Part shown: one piece after another, positions 35,505 to 43,862 of the stretch
Position numbering within the stretch: position 1 is the stretch's first letter
Layout of the letters: the number at the start of each line of letters is the position of its first letter
The notes under the pieces: generated by a model
What the model was told of the DNA's origin: nothing
The model's input: the letters and a program-made list of their open reading frames with translations, nothing else
Database searches by the model: none
Assembly: GCF_000251105.1 (NCBI RefSeq)
Contig: NC_017034.1
Span: 1,612,001-1,676,000, forward strand
Length of the DNA stretch: 64,000 nucleotides
Reading direction: 5' to 3'
Source: Methanocella conradii HZ254
Lineage (GTDB): Archaea > Halobacteriota > Methanocellia > Methanocellales > Methanocellaceae
Position numbers and translations under genes: made by a program

Positions 35505-36689
35505 ATGGAGCAGCGGCTATACTGTGATTCCCCATATCTGGAAGAATGGCAGGCAGAGGTCGAGAGTATCGTTGAAAAAGGCGGTAGGTATCATGTTGTT
35601 TTATCCAGGACTGCCTTTTACCCTGGGGGTGGAGGCCAGCCGTCAGATAGGGGGACGATTGATGGCCTGGCTGTTGAGGATGTATACGAGCAGGATGGCC
35701 ACATTTATCACGTCCTCGGCAAGCCAATTGAAAAAAAGGCTGTTGCATGTCGTCTGGATTTTTCGAGGAGGTTCGACCTCATGCAGCAGCACACGGGACA
35801 GCACCTCTTATCAGCCGTGCTCTATCGACTATACGGGTGTAAGACTTCGAGCCTGCACATGGGCGAAGATGAGCTCTCCATAGACGTAGAGCTGCCCGAG
35901 ATGTCCGGGGAAATGCTCATCGCTGTGGAGGACATGGCTAACGAATATATCTATCGTGACCTCCCAGTCGTGATCCATTGCGTTACTGCGGAGGAGGCAA
36001 GCAAGATTGAGCTGCGGAAGGCGCCGCCAAAAGAAGGGAAAGTGCGCATAGTCGAGATAACCTCGATTGACAGGTCGCCATGCTGTGGCACTCACGTAAA
36101 AAGAACCGGGGAGATAGGTATCGTCAAGATAGTTAAAACTGAAAAACGGGGAAACGAGACAAGGGTTTATTTTAAGTGTGGTAAGCGTGCCCTTAAGGAC
36201 TATCAGCTTAAGCAGGATATAGTCACCGGCCTGGTGCGGCTCTACCGCATGTCCGAGAGCGATGTGCTCGCAAAAGCCGAGGCGGCCTTTTCCCAGCTTA
36301 AAAACGTGCAAAAAGAGCTGGCGGAAATGAAGGACAGGGCGCTCAGGGCCGAGGCAACCGGGCTGGCAAGCTCATCAAAATCTAGGATAATAGAAAAAGC
36401 CTATTCAGACAAAAGTTTCGCGGATATAATCATTCTGGCCAAATATATCATTGAGTCGGGTGATTTCATAGTCATATTGGGGTCAATACCCGATAAAAGG
36501 CTTCTTTTTGCGCATAGCGGCAAGTTCGGCATCAATTGCGGCCAGACCCTGAAGGAACATCTACCAGCATTTAAAGGAAAGGGCGGGGGTAAGGATAATT
36601 GGGCGAACGGGGGCTTCAACGCGCTCGATGACATGGAAAGGTTCAGCGCGTTCTTGCGGGATGAGCTCTCGAAGAAAGGCATTACTTAA
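35505..36689 (+). CDS. alaX: Alanyl-tRNA editing protein AlaX-L
   Basis: About 394 residues from the ATG at 35505, chosen because AAGGTGG is just upstream; an in-frame ATG at 35475 has none. It removes serine or glycine from mischarged tRNA-Ala. Zinc ligands are visible in QQHTGQHLLSAVLY and SPCCGTHV; the early AFYPGGGGQPSDRG is typical. The C-terminal part carries a DHHA1-like domain with GGGKDNWANGGF, which marks the long AlaX class. Confidence 0.9.
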   Translation: MEQRLYCDSPYLEEWQAEVESIVEKGGRYHVVLSRTAFYPGGGGQPSDRGTIDGLAVEDVYEQDGHIYHVLGKPIEKKAVACRLDFSRRFDLMQQHTGQHLLSAVLYRLYGCKTSSLHMGEDELSIDVELPEMSGEMLIAVEDMANEYIYRDLPVVIHCVTAEEASKIELRKAPPKEGKVRIVEITSIDRSPCCGTHVKRTGEIGIVKIVKTEKRGNETRVYFKCGKRALKDYQLKQDIVTGLVRLYRMSESDVLAKAEAAFSQLKNVQKELAEMKDRALRAEATGLASSSKSRIIEKAYSDKSFADIIILAKYIIESGDFIVILGSIPDKRLLFAHSGKFGINCGQTLKEHLPAFKGKGGGKDNWANGGFNALDDMERFSAFLRDELSKKGIT

Positions 36690-36722
36690 ATAAAATATAT
36701 AAAAAAAGGCTCAAACTTAGTA

Positions 36723-37073
36723 TTATTCCTTTGACCTTATCATTATGAGGAGCATCTTGAACTTTTTCAAAGCTTTAACGGCGTGCGGATGGTTAGCTGG
36801 CATTATTATGAAGTCGCCCGCCTTCAGCTTGCTAGGATTATCGTCTATGGTAACCTCGGCTTCCCCCTCCACGACGTATAGCATGGCGTCGAAGGGGGCC
36901 GAATGCGTGCTTAGCCCCTCCCCTTCATCAAAAGCAAATATCGTCACCGTCCCCGTTTTCTTATTGATGACCTCACGGCTGACCACCGAGCCTTCCTGGT
37001 AGCCTACCAGCTCGCCTAGCCTTAACGCCTTACCCAATAAGCTCTCCTTTCCCGATACTTTTTTCACAGCCAT
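36723..37073 (-). CDS. Small cupin-domain protein
   Basis: 116 residues from the ATG at 37073 (a TTG at 37082 is in frame). A single cupin barrel: THSAPFDAMLYVVEGEAEVTIDDNPSKLKAGDFIIMPANHPHAVKA shows the two cupin motifs with possible metal ligands H, E and H (quoted across motif 1 and 2). Ligand and role are unknown. It is convergent with alaX, 33 bases apart. Confidence 0.8.
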   Translation of the reverse strand: MAVKKVSGKESLLGKALRLGELVGYQEGSVVSREVINKKTGTVTIFAFDEGEGLSTHSAPFDAMLYVVEGEAEVTIDDNPSKLKAGDFIIMPANHPHAVKALKKFKMLLIMIRSKE

Positions 37074-37125
37074 AGTTATCAAAAATTAATATAATGCAGC
37101 CTTAGCTAAAAAGATAATCGCTAGC

Positions 37126-38301
37126 TCATAAAAATGCCTTAATGATTTTAATGGCCGGAAGCCCTGAAGTTGTCACCGTCCTATATATCTTAGAAACCGG
37201 GACGCTCTCAATGTCCATTTTTTGTAGCGAACGCAACAATTTGTTCATTTGACTATCAGTGGCCTTTACCACGAATTGCTTAATTTTGTAATTACGCCTG
37301 ATAGCCTTGCCAATGCCCTGCCTTATCTGGACATCGTACTTTTGTAAAGCCTGAGATGAAACGTCGCCGCTTTTTATCGCCTGCGCCGCAACATTGCCCG
37401 CCATTCGCCCGCTAATCATCGCATTCATGATGCCGGCCCCCAGCAAAGGATCTACTAGCCTTGCGCCGTCGCCTGCCAGCATTAGGCCTCCTGTCGAGAT
37501 ACGATGACGCACATCGCATACCGGCACGGCCCCGGCTATCGCCTGCACCACGTCACAGCCAGGAAATCGCTTATCTACGAACTTTTTTAGGTACTGGATG
37601 GGGCGCACGCCGTTAAAGCGGCTTCCCAGTATGCCCAGGCCCACGTTAGCCTCTTTATTGCCTTTCGGGAACACCCAGGCGTACCCGCCAGGCGAGACCT
37701 CGTTTCCAAAATAGAGCTCCAGGCATCCCGGGTCAACGTCTACGTCGCTTATCATAAATTCGGCGCACGACTCGATATCAACCAGCCTAATCGGTCCAAT
37801 CAAGCCCGCCCACCTGCCCACTTTTGACTCGACGCCATCCGCCCCTATGACGATCTTGGAGCGGGCATAGAACCCTTTTCCATTGCTTATGCCTTTTATG
37901 CCTTTTACTATGCCGTCCTCTATGATGAGCCCTGTTGCCTGCGTTTTTACGTACACCTCCGAGCCCGCCTCGGCCGCCTGCTTTACGAGTGCACGGTCAA
38001 ACAGCTTTCTCTCGAGCACATATCCGGCAGCCTCATCGCCCTGCTGTGAAAAGCATAATACGCTACCATCAGGCGCATATATTCGCGCCCCCCTGATCTC
38101 GGCGCAAACCCATTTTGGGTCATAGCTTATGAAATCCTCCAGTCCATCTTTAAAGAGGCCTTCGGCACACCTGACTGGCTCCCCTATTTCTTGCCTCTTT
38201 TCAATGAGAAGTACGTCCAGCCCGTGCCTTGCAGCCTCAGTTGCTGCCGTCGAGCCTGCCGGCCCCGCCCCAACTACTATGACATCATATTCGCTTCTCA
38301 T
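37126..38301 (-). CDS. Geranylgeranyl reductase (archaeal lipid saturation)
   Basis: 391 residues, FAD-dependent. The N-terminal dinucleotide fold reads DVIVVGAGPAGSTAATEAA and ends in EKR; the second FAD motif is GLMLAGDGARLVDPLLGAGI. The family reduces the double bonds of geranylgeranyl chains in archaeal membrane lipids. C-terminal residues (about 330-391) are basic and match the lipid reductases more than other FAD enzymes. Single gene, 52 bases from the cupin gene. Confidence 0.87.
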   Translation of the reverse strand: MRSEYDVIVVGAGPAGSTAATEAARHGLDVLLIEKRQEIGEPVRCAEGLFKDGLEDFISYDPKWVCAEIRGARIYAPDGSVLCFSQQGDEAAGYVLERKLFDRALVKQAAEAGSEVYVKTQATGLIIEDGIVKGIKGISNGKGFYARSKIVIGADGVESKVGRWAGLIGPIRLVDIESCAEFMISDVDVDPGCLELYFGNEVSPGGYAWVFPKGNKEANVGLGILGSRFNGVRPIQYLKKFVDKRFPGCDVVQAIAGAVPVCDVRHRISTGGLMLAGDGARLVDPLLGAGIMNAMISGRMAGNVAAQAIKSGDVSSQALQKYDVQIRQGIGKAIRRNYKIKQFVVKATDSQMNKLLRSLQKMDIESVPVSKIYRTVTTSGLPAIKIIKAFL

Positions 38302-38331
38302 CAGTCATCAAGCGTTCATTCATGTATTAAT

Positions 38332-39063
38332 TTAGTTCAAGCATTCCTCAAAACTTTTAGATATGTTCTTCACATCCACAGTTCGCGCCTTGCTAAACAT
38401 GTCCAGGCTTACATCCATTTTCGTCTCGACAAGCAGCATGTTATTCGTGCTTACGTTTTCAAGCCTGTTATCGTAGAATAGGGCATTGTTTAATGACGTA
38501 TGATTTAGCTTTGAGCCTTTAAAGGCCGTGTTTGTTATGAACGATTTTTCAGCGTTCATGTGTTGCATGTCGCATTCTTCATACGTTGACCCGGATATGC
38601 ATATACCTGAGAGGTTTGAGCTCAGCATCGTTGTATTTTTAAATGAACAACTGATCACTTTTGCATTGATAAGCTTGATGAGGTGCATGTCGCAGCCTGA
38701 TATAGAGGACTTGTAGAGCTTTGCTTCGCTCATGTCTGCCTGGGATAGCATTGCATCGATAAAGCTGCTGTCTATTATATCTGCCTTTCTGAGTATTGCC
38801 CTCCTTAAGCTTGCTCCTTTAAAGCTACACCCGACTAGCTGTGAATCATAAAAGTTGACGTTATCGAGTATTGTCTTGTCGAATTTTGTATTTATTATTT
38901 GCATCCCGTGGAGATCTGCGCCTGACAGGTCGACGCCAGAGAAATCGAGGTTTCGCATGCCTTCGTTATAATAAGTTTCCCTTAGGTTTAGAAGGTATTT
39001 TGTTTTTTTGATCTCTGCGTCTGATAGCATATGGATGCCTGCTTTTGTGCCTGGATTGGTCAA
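38332..39063 (-). CDS. Pentapeptide-repeat protein
   Basis: 243 residues. From about residue 36 the sequence falls into A(D/N)LxX-type five-residue units (LDFSGVDLSGADLHGMQI, CSFKGASLRRAILRKADI) running nearly to the C-terminus, forming a right-handed quadrilateral beta helix. Some such proteins mimic DNA and inhibit gyrase; most have no known role. The start may be TTG at 39063 or the ATG at 39030. Confidence 0.78.
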   Translation of the reverse strand: MTNPGTKAGIHMLSDAEIKKTKYLLNLRETYYNEGMRNLDFSGVDLSGADLHGMQIINTKFDKTILDNVNFYDSQLVGCSFKGASLRRAILRKADIIDSSFIDAMLSQADMSEAKLYKSSISGCDMHLIKLINAKVISCSFKNTTMLSSNLSGICISGSTYEECDMQHMNAEKSFITNTAFKGSKLNHTSLNNALFYDNRLENVSTNNMLLVETKMDVSLDMFSKARTVDVKNISKSFEECLN

Positions 39064-39524
39064 TTCATAATATCATTAGCTATGCCATAAGATAAAGATT
39101 TGTCCCTTATTTTTAATGGGCAATATATTTTAGGATTGTGCAATAAATTATTGGACATTTATTTATTTTTTAATAACTAGTAATAATATAAAATGTTAAC
39201 TTTTGATATATTTACGATTTTATTTAATTATTTTTAATATTTTTCTTTCTGTTGATTTAACCTACGTTATTTTATCGGGAAGTCTATTAAAAATATATAC
39301 AATACATTGTAGATATTATATTGTACCTATCTTTGTAAAATTAAAACTTTATTACACAAAAATGACATAAAATGCCATTTATTTTTAATTGTCCATAATT
39401 TTAGTGATAAGGCCGTAGTATCCAGGCGAGCTGTCGATAAATGTATATTTACCGACACATCCGAGGCAAATAAAAAGACCGAAAAGGGCATATAATATAA
39501 GTGCCCAATAATAAGTGAGGCAAG
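39064..39524. other. 461-base A+T-rich intergenic region upstream of xerA
   Basis: No gene is visible on either strand. The left part is very A+T rich with several TATA-like runs. The right part holds the dif-like palindrome at 39431-39458 and a possible promoter for xerA around 39490-39502 (CATATAATATAAG). Confidence 0.6.
39431..39458. other. dif: dif-like XerA recombination site candidate
   Basis: Three parts with the 11-6-11 layout of dif sites: left arm CTGTCGATAAA (39431-39441), core TGTATA (39442-39447), right arm TTTACCGACAC (39448-39458). The arms match as inverted repeats at 9 of 11 positions, and the core is the same six bases as in E. coli dif. It lies 66 bases upstream of the xerA start. 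It might instead be an operator or leader hairpin. Confidence 0.5.
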
Positions 39525-40355
39525 ATGGGCTATATAGAAGTATTCCTCGATGAAAAAAGGCTATCGCTAAGCCAAAACACGATAAAGCAATACAAGAACA
39601 TACTCAATGGCTTCCAGCGGTTCTGCAACAAGCCGCCAGAATCCATAACAAGGCAGGAAATAATAAGATACCTCAACCATCTGATGTTCGAGAAAGGGCT
39701 ATCAAAGGCATACGTGTCAAACGTGATGAGCATAATAAAGTCATTTTACACTTTTTTAAATGAGAATGAGTACGTGAAAGCCAACCCGGCAAAAGGGATA
39801 AGCCAGGTCAAGAAAGACAAAAAGGCCCCGATATACTTGACACAGGACGAGATGGCACTGCTAATAAAAACGGCCATAGCCCCAAGGGATGGCCTAATGG
39901 TAAAGATGCTATACGCAACCGGGGTAAGAGTGTCAGAGCTGGTGAATATCAGGAAGCAGGACGTAGACCTTGAGCGAGGCACCATCAAGGTATTCGGCAA
40001 AGGGGCGAAAGAGCGGGCTGTACTGATACCCGATACGCTTAGGCTACAATTAAGGGAATACTGCGAGGGCCTCAAGGATGATGACAGGCTATTCGACCTG
40101 AGCGTAAGAACCGTGGAAAGGAGCATTAAGGCTATAGCAAAGAGGGCCGGGATCGACAAGAAGGTGACGCCACACAAGCTAAGGCACAGCTTCGCCACGC
40201 ACATGCTCCAGAACGGCGGCAACGTGGTGGCAATACAAAAGCTGCTTGGGCACACGTCGCTTAACACGACCCAGATTTATACCCATTATAGCGTGGACGA
40301 GCTAAGAGATATGTACATACACACTCATCCCATGGGTGACGGCTCCAACGAATAA
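39525..40355 (+). CDS. xerA: Tyrosine recombinase XerA
   Basis: 276 residues. The N-terminal SAM-like core-binding domain (1-95) precedes the catalytic domain with R in ATGVRVSELVNIR, K in VFGKGAKER, HKLRHSFATHML (H-x-x-R), the second H in LLGHTSLNTTQ and the nucleophile Y in IYTHYS. This is the single-subunit archaeal Xer that resolves chromosome dimers at dif. A dif-like palindrome lies directly upstream. Confidence 0.9.
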   Translation: MGYIEVFLDEKRLSLSQNTIKQYKNILNGFQRFCNKPPESITRQEIIRYLNHLMFEKGLSKAYVSNVMSIIKSFYTFLNENEYVKANPAKGISQVKKDKKAPIYLTQDEMALLIKTAIAPRDGLMVKMLYATGVRVSELVNIRKQDVDLERGTIKVFGKGAKERAVLIPDTLRLQLREYCEGLKDDDRLFDLSVRTVERSIKAIAKRAGIDKKVTPHKLRHSFATHMLQNGGNVVAIQKLLGHTSLNTTQIYTHYSVDELRDMYIHTHPMGDGSNE

Positions 40356-40364
40356 ATTCGTTGG
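40345..40364. repeat. 20-bp palindrome spanning the xerA stop codon
   Basis: CCAACGAAT (40345-40353) and ATTCGTTGG (40356-40364) are perfect inverted arms around AA; the TAA stop lies in the centre. A second stem, GCATTG/CAATGC, follows near 40386-40403. Together they may act as a transcription end signal, or mark an old insertion boundary. Confidence 0.5.
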
Positions 40365-40466
40365 CTTCTATGGCTTTGCAACCAACGCATTGCCGCCCCA
40401 ATGCGGCTATTGTCGGTTCCATGTACGATATATGGATATAAATAGTTATTGGCGTGGCTACTGCGA

Positions 40467-40513
40467 GGGGCCAATTCACCCCACGGCTGAAGCACGTGGG
40501 CCTTCTTGGCCCC
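40467..40513. repeat. Isolated IS1341/IS605-type end structure (element remnant)
   Basis: Outer arms GGGGCCAA (40467-40474) and TTGGCCCC (40506-40513) pair perfectly and enclose a second stem CCCACG/CGTGGG (40480-40485, 40495-40500). The layout and the ATTCAnCCCAC core match the end at 16563-16604, but no tnpB is nearby. The rest of 40356-40638 holds no gene. Confidence 0.5.
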
Positions 40514-40638
40514 ACGGCACCATCATCGTAAATAGCCATAAAACCTGTTTTAAAATCCCTAAACGAGCCTTCAGCCGAAATTTCCGATGGCAAGATTAGT
40601 GTTGATGCGAGTGGCAACCATCTCTAAAATGGTGGCTT

Positions 40639-41193
40639 ATGCGCTCTAATGGGTCAATGCTTAATAAAATGGAGGGCCGATTTGAATGCAAGCGCTGTGG
40701 CGCCTGCTGTAAAGGGAGAGACGTGCCCCTGGCCCTGGACGATATCCTGAGGCTCAGCGAATTCCTGGGCATGGACCCTGATGGCTTTTTCTCCGAGTGC
40801 TGCGTCGAGATGGCGATTGACGAAAATACGATGGCACTGCCATTTTTAAAAAGGTATGGCGAGGCATGCCAATTTCTCGATGATAACATATGCAGGGTGC
40901 ATTTCGTGAAGCCATCGGCGTGCGAGTATATGCCATCCACGATTTTCGGGAGCCTGGAGCATTTGCGGGCGAGGATGCCGTCTTCCTGTGCGATACAGCA
41001 CACAAAACCCGAGAGCGATGAGCGCTTAAGGAGGATTTACATGGCCTCCATGATGATAACGGCCATCTATTACAGTAAGCATGGCACGTTTAAATTTAGG
41101 CTGGCCAGGCCGTTCATATATAGGATCTTATTATTCAAGCGGAGCCACGAGGGCATTAGGAAGCTCTTTGGAAACGAGATTGCACAGAATTAG
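40639..41193 (+). CDS. YkgJ-family cysteine-cluster protein
   Basis: 184 residues. The N-terminal FECKRCGACCKGRDVPL shows the CxxCxxCC cluster typical of the YkgJ/UPF0153 family, with further cysteines in SECCVEM, EACQFL, ICRVH and SACEYM, probably binding zinc or an Fe-S cluster. The function of the family is unknown. It overlaps the convergent radical SAM gene by 4 bases. Confidence 0.8.
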   Translation: MRSNGSMLNKMEGRFECKRCGACCKGRDVPLALDDILRLSEFLGMDPDGFFSECCVEMAIDENTMALPFLKRYGEACQFLDDNICRVHFVKPSACEYMPSTIFGSLEHLRARMPSSCAIQHTKPESDERLRRIYMASMMITAIYYSKHGTFKFRLARPFIYRILLFKRSHEGIRKLFGNEIAQN

Positions 41194-42989
41194 CCCTTTT
41201 TCTTGTGGTGGTATGGCCTTGATGGCGGTATCAGGCATTTCGGGCCATATCCTATGAGGTCTTTCCTTCCTGCCTTTATTAGCGCTTTCTTGACAAGGTC
41301 GTAATTTTCAGGGTTTTTATACTGGAGTAGTGCCCTTTGCATCCTTCGCTCTTCCATGCTTCTTGGCACGTAGACTGTTTTCCCCGTATACGGGTTAAAT
41401 CCTGTATAATAAATACAAGTGGAAAGAGTGGAAGGGGTGGGGGTGAAATCCTGTACCTGCTCTACATAATACCCCATGTCCCGGACGAACTCGGCCAGCT
41501 CTATGGCATCCTTAAGCGTGCAGCCTGGATGGCCCGATATGAAGTAGGGGATGATATACTGCTCCTTGCCAAGCTCCTTATTAATCTCCTTATACCTGGC
41601 CACGAACTTTTTATAAGTTTCAATCGAAGGCTTACACATGGCATCAGTGACCTCCCTGGAGACATGCTCGGGAGCAACCTTTAGCTGGCCGCTTATATTG
41701 TTTTTACATATCTGGTAGAGGTATCCTTCATCTTGCATGGCCAGGTCATATCGTATGCCAGAGCCTATGAAGACGTTCTTAACGCCTGGCACGGCCTGGA
41801 CGGCTTTTAACAGCTCTATGAGCTTGCCATGGTCCTTTTTAAGGCTAGGGCAGGGCGAAGGGTAGAGGCATAGCTTATCCCTGCACGCGCCGACTTTTGA
41901 TTGCTTCTCGCACCCCATGGCATACATGTTTGCCGTCGGGCCGCCTATATCCGTAATAGTCCCCTTGAACTCAGGCATTCTCGCCAGTTTTTTAGCCTCA
42001 TTCACGATAGACTCTATGCTACGGCTCTGCACGATGCGCCCCTGATGATTTGTGATTGCGCAGAACGAGCAGCCCCCAAAGCAGCCACGATGGCTGGTTA
42101 TGGAAAACATGACAGTCTTTAGCGCCGGTATCTCCTCCTTATAGGATGGATGGGGCCGCCTGGTATAGGGTAGCTCATATATATGGTCTAGCTCGGCCGT
42201 AGACATGGGCATGGGTGGCGGGTACTGGACAATTATCGTCTTGGGATGGCGCTGTACCACCGTCCTTCCATGAAAGGGATCCTGCTCATCCGAATAAGCC
42301 TTGAACGCCCTGGCATATGCCATCTTATCAGTAGATACCGCTTTAAAGTCTGGTATTTCCACGTATCCTTCCATATCCAGGCTCTTCGTCTTTATAACAG
42401 TCCCCCGGACCCCCCTTATGTCATGGATATTTTCGCCTTTTTTAAGCCTTCCTACAACCTCGAGCAGTGGCTTTTCGGCCATGCCATAAGTAATTAAGTC
42501 AGCTGGCGCGTCCGCGAGAATCGACTGCCTTACCTTATCGTCCCAGTAGTCATAGTGGGCAAACCTTCTGAGGCTGGCCTCGATGCCACCTATGATGATG
42601 GGCGTATCCTTATACGCCTCCCTTATCATATTACAATATACAATAACGGCACGGTCAGGCCGTCGGCCCCCGCGCCCTCCAGGGCTATAGTCGTCCTCAG
42701 AGCGTATCCTCTTATTGGCCGTATAGTTATTGACCATCGAGTCCACGTTTCCCGACGACACGCAAAAACATAATCCTGGCTCGCCGAGAGCGCTAAAATC
42801 TTCCTTATTAATCGGCTGCGCAATCATTCCTACTTTATAGCCAGCATCCTCGAGCACGCGCCCTATCAACGCGCTTCCGAAGGAGGGGTGATCAACATAC
42901 GCATCCCCGCAAACTATGATGATATCGCATTGCTCCCACCCCCGGCTTTTCATCTCTTCGCGGGACATGGGCAAAAATCGGCCATGCAT
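41190..42989 (-). CDS. YgiQ-family radical SAM protein
   Basis: 599 residues. A B12-binding-like N-terminal region (CDIIIVCGDAYVDHPSFGSALIGRVLEDAGYKVG) precedes the radical SAM core with the CX3CX2C cluster in SHRGCFGGCSFCAITNHQGR. Conserved family sequence includes DLITYGMAEKPLLE, TDIGGPTANMY and VQDFTPTPST. YgiQ-type proteins are widespread in anaerobes and archaea; the reaction is not established. Confidence 0.88.
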   Translation of the reverse strand: MHGRFLPMSREEMKSRGWEQCDIIIVCGDAYVDHPSFGSALIGRVLEDAGYKVGMIAQPINKEDFSALGEPGLCFCVSSGNVDSMVNNYTANKRIRSEDDYSPGGRGGRRPDRAVIVYCNMIREAYKDTPIIIGGIEASLRRFAHYDYWDDKVRQSILADAPADLITYGMAEKPLLEVVGRLKKGENIHDIRGVRGTVIKTKSLDMEGYVEIPDFKAVSTDKMAYARAFKAYSDEQDPFHGRTVVQRHPKTIIVQYPPPMPMSTAELDHIYELPYTRRPHPSYKEEIPALKTVMFSITSHRGCFGGCSFCAITNHQGRIVQSRSIESIVNEAKKLARMPEFKGTITDIGGPTANMYAMGCEKQSKVGACRDKLCLYPSPCPSLKKDHGKLIELLKAVQAVPGVKNVFIGSGIRYDLAMQDEGYLYQICKNNISGQLKVAPEHVSREVTDAMCKPSIETYKKFVARYKEINKELGKEQYIIPYFISGHPGCTLKDAIELAEFVRDMGYYVEQVQDFTPTPSTLSTCIYYTGFNPYTGKTVYVPRSMEERRMQRALLQYKNPENYDLVKKALIKAGRKDLIGYGPKCLIPPSRPYHHKKKG

Positions 42990-43120
42990 ACTTTTTTCAT
43001 CATAATTGACGCCCTCAAACTACAAAAACATTAGCGGATACAATACCCTTAAATCATATAAGCGCTAAAATGCTGTAAAAACATAAAGGTTATCTACTTA
43101 AAGGGAATTGGATTTAAAAC

Positions 43121-43858
43121 ATGCTCCTGGACATCTTTGGCATCTCTGTAGAAACCACGACGCTTTACATATTAGGCATAATTTTAGGGGCGTTCATAGC
43201 CTGGTATATTCTGGGCACAGTCATCAATAACCTGTTCGCATCATACCCGGAGGATAGCAGGGAATCCATACACACGATATTCTCGATATCTATAGCCTAT
43301 ATAAGCATCACGCTCATCGTCTTCGTGCTGTCGATGGACCTCATAGTGCTGGTGGCCATGTTCGCCTTGCTGCTCGGCGTAATTCTATACATGGTCAAGG
43401 ATTTCCTGAAGGATTTTTTCACCAGGATAAGCCTGCTCTCGGTGAAGGCATTCGGCATAGGCGACTACATAGAAGTGGCGCACCATAAGGGCAGGGTCTT
43501 AAAGGTCGGCAACCTGTATACGATGCTAAGAAGGGACGATAACTCAGTCGTATGCGTGCCAAACCAGATGGTAGCGAGGTCTATAGTCATAAACTACACG
43601 AGGGCTGACTACATAAAGCTACAGGAGGCCATCGTTTTAAAGGTGTCAGAGGCGGACATATCTAAAGTGTACAATCGGATACTAGAAGAGCTGGACATAT
43701 TCGGGTACAAGCGGGCGAAGATCATGCATTCCACCACGCCCGATGGAGTGCGGTTCGCCGTGACAATCAACCTCGAGGATGCCGCGTCGATATCGAACGA
43801 TACCTCAAACCTGCATAAGGCGCTAAACATCGTTAAAGGCGAGTTTATTACGGATTGA
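43121..43858 (+). CDS. MscS-family mechanosensitive channel
   Basis: 245 residues with three hydrophobic segments in the first 105 residues, then the MscS pore and beta domain: DFLKDFFTRISLLSVKAFGIGDYIEV, GRVLKVGNLYTMLRRDDNSVVCVPNQMV. It opens on membrane tension to release solutes. The amino-acid permease gene follows after 4 bases, so the two probably form one transcript. Confidence 0.82.
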   Translation: MLLDIFGISVETTTLYILGIILGAFIAWYILGTVINNLFASYPEDSRESIHTIFSISIAYISITLIVFVLSMDLIVLVAMFALLLGVILYMVKDFLKDFFTRISLLSVKAFGIGDYIEVAHHKGRVLKVGNLYTMLRRDDNSVVCVPNQMVARSIVINYTRADYIKLQEAIVLKVSEADISKVYNRILEELDIFGYKRAKIMHSTTPDGVRFAVTINLEDAASISNDTSNLHKALNIVKGEFITD

Positions 43859-43862
43859 GAGC

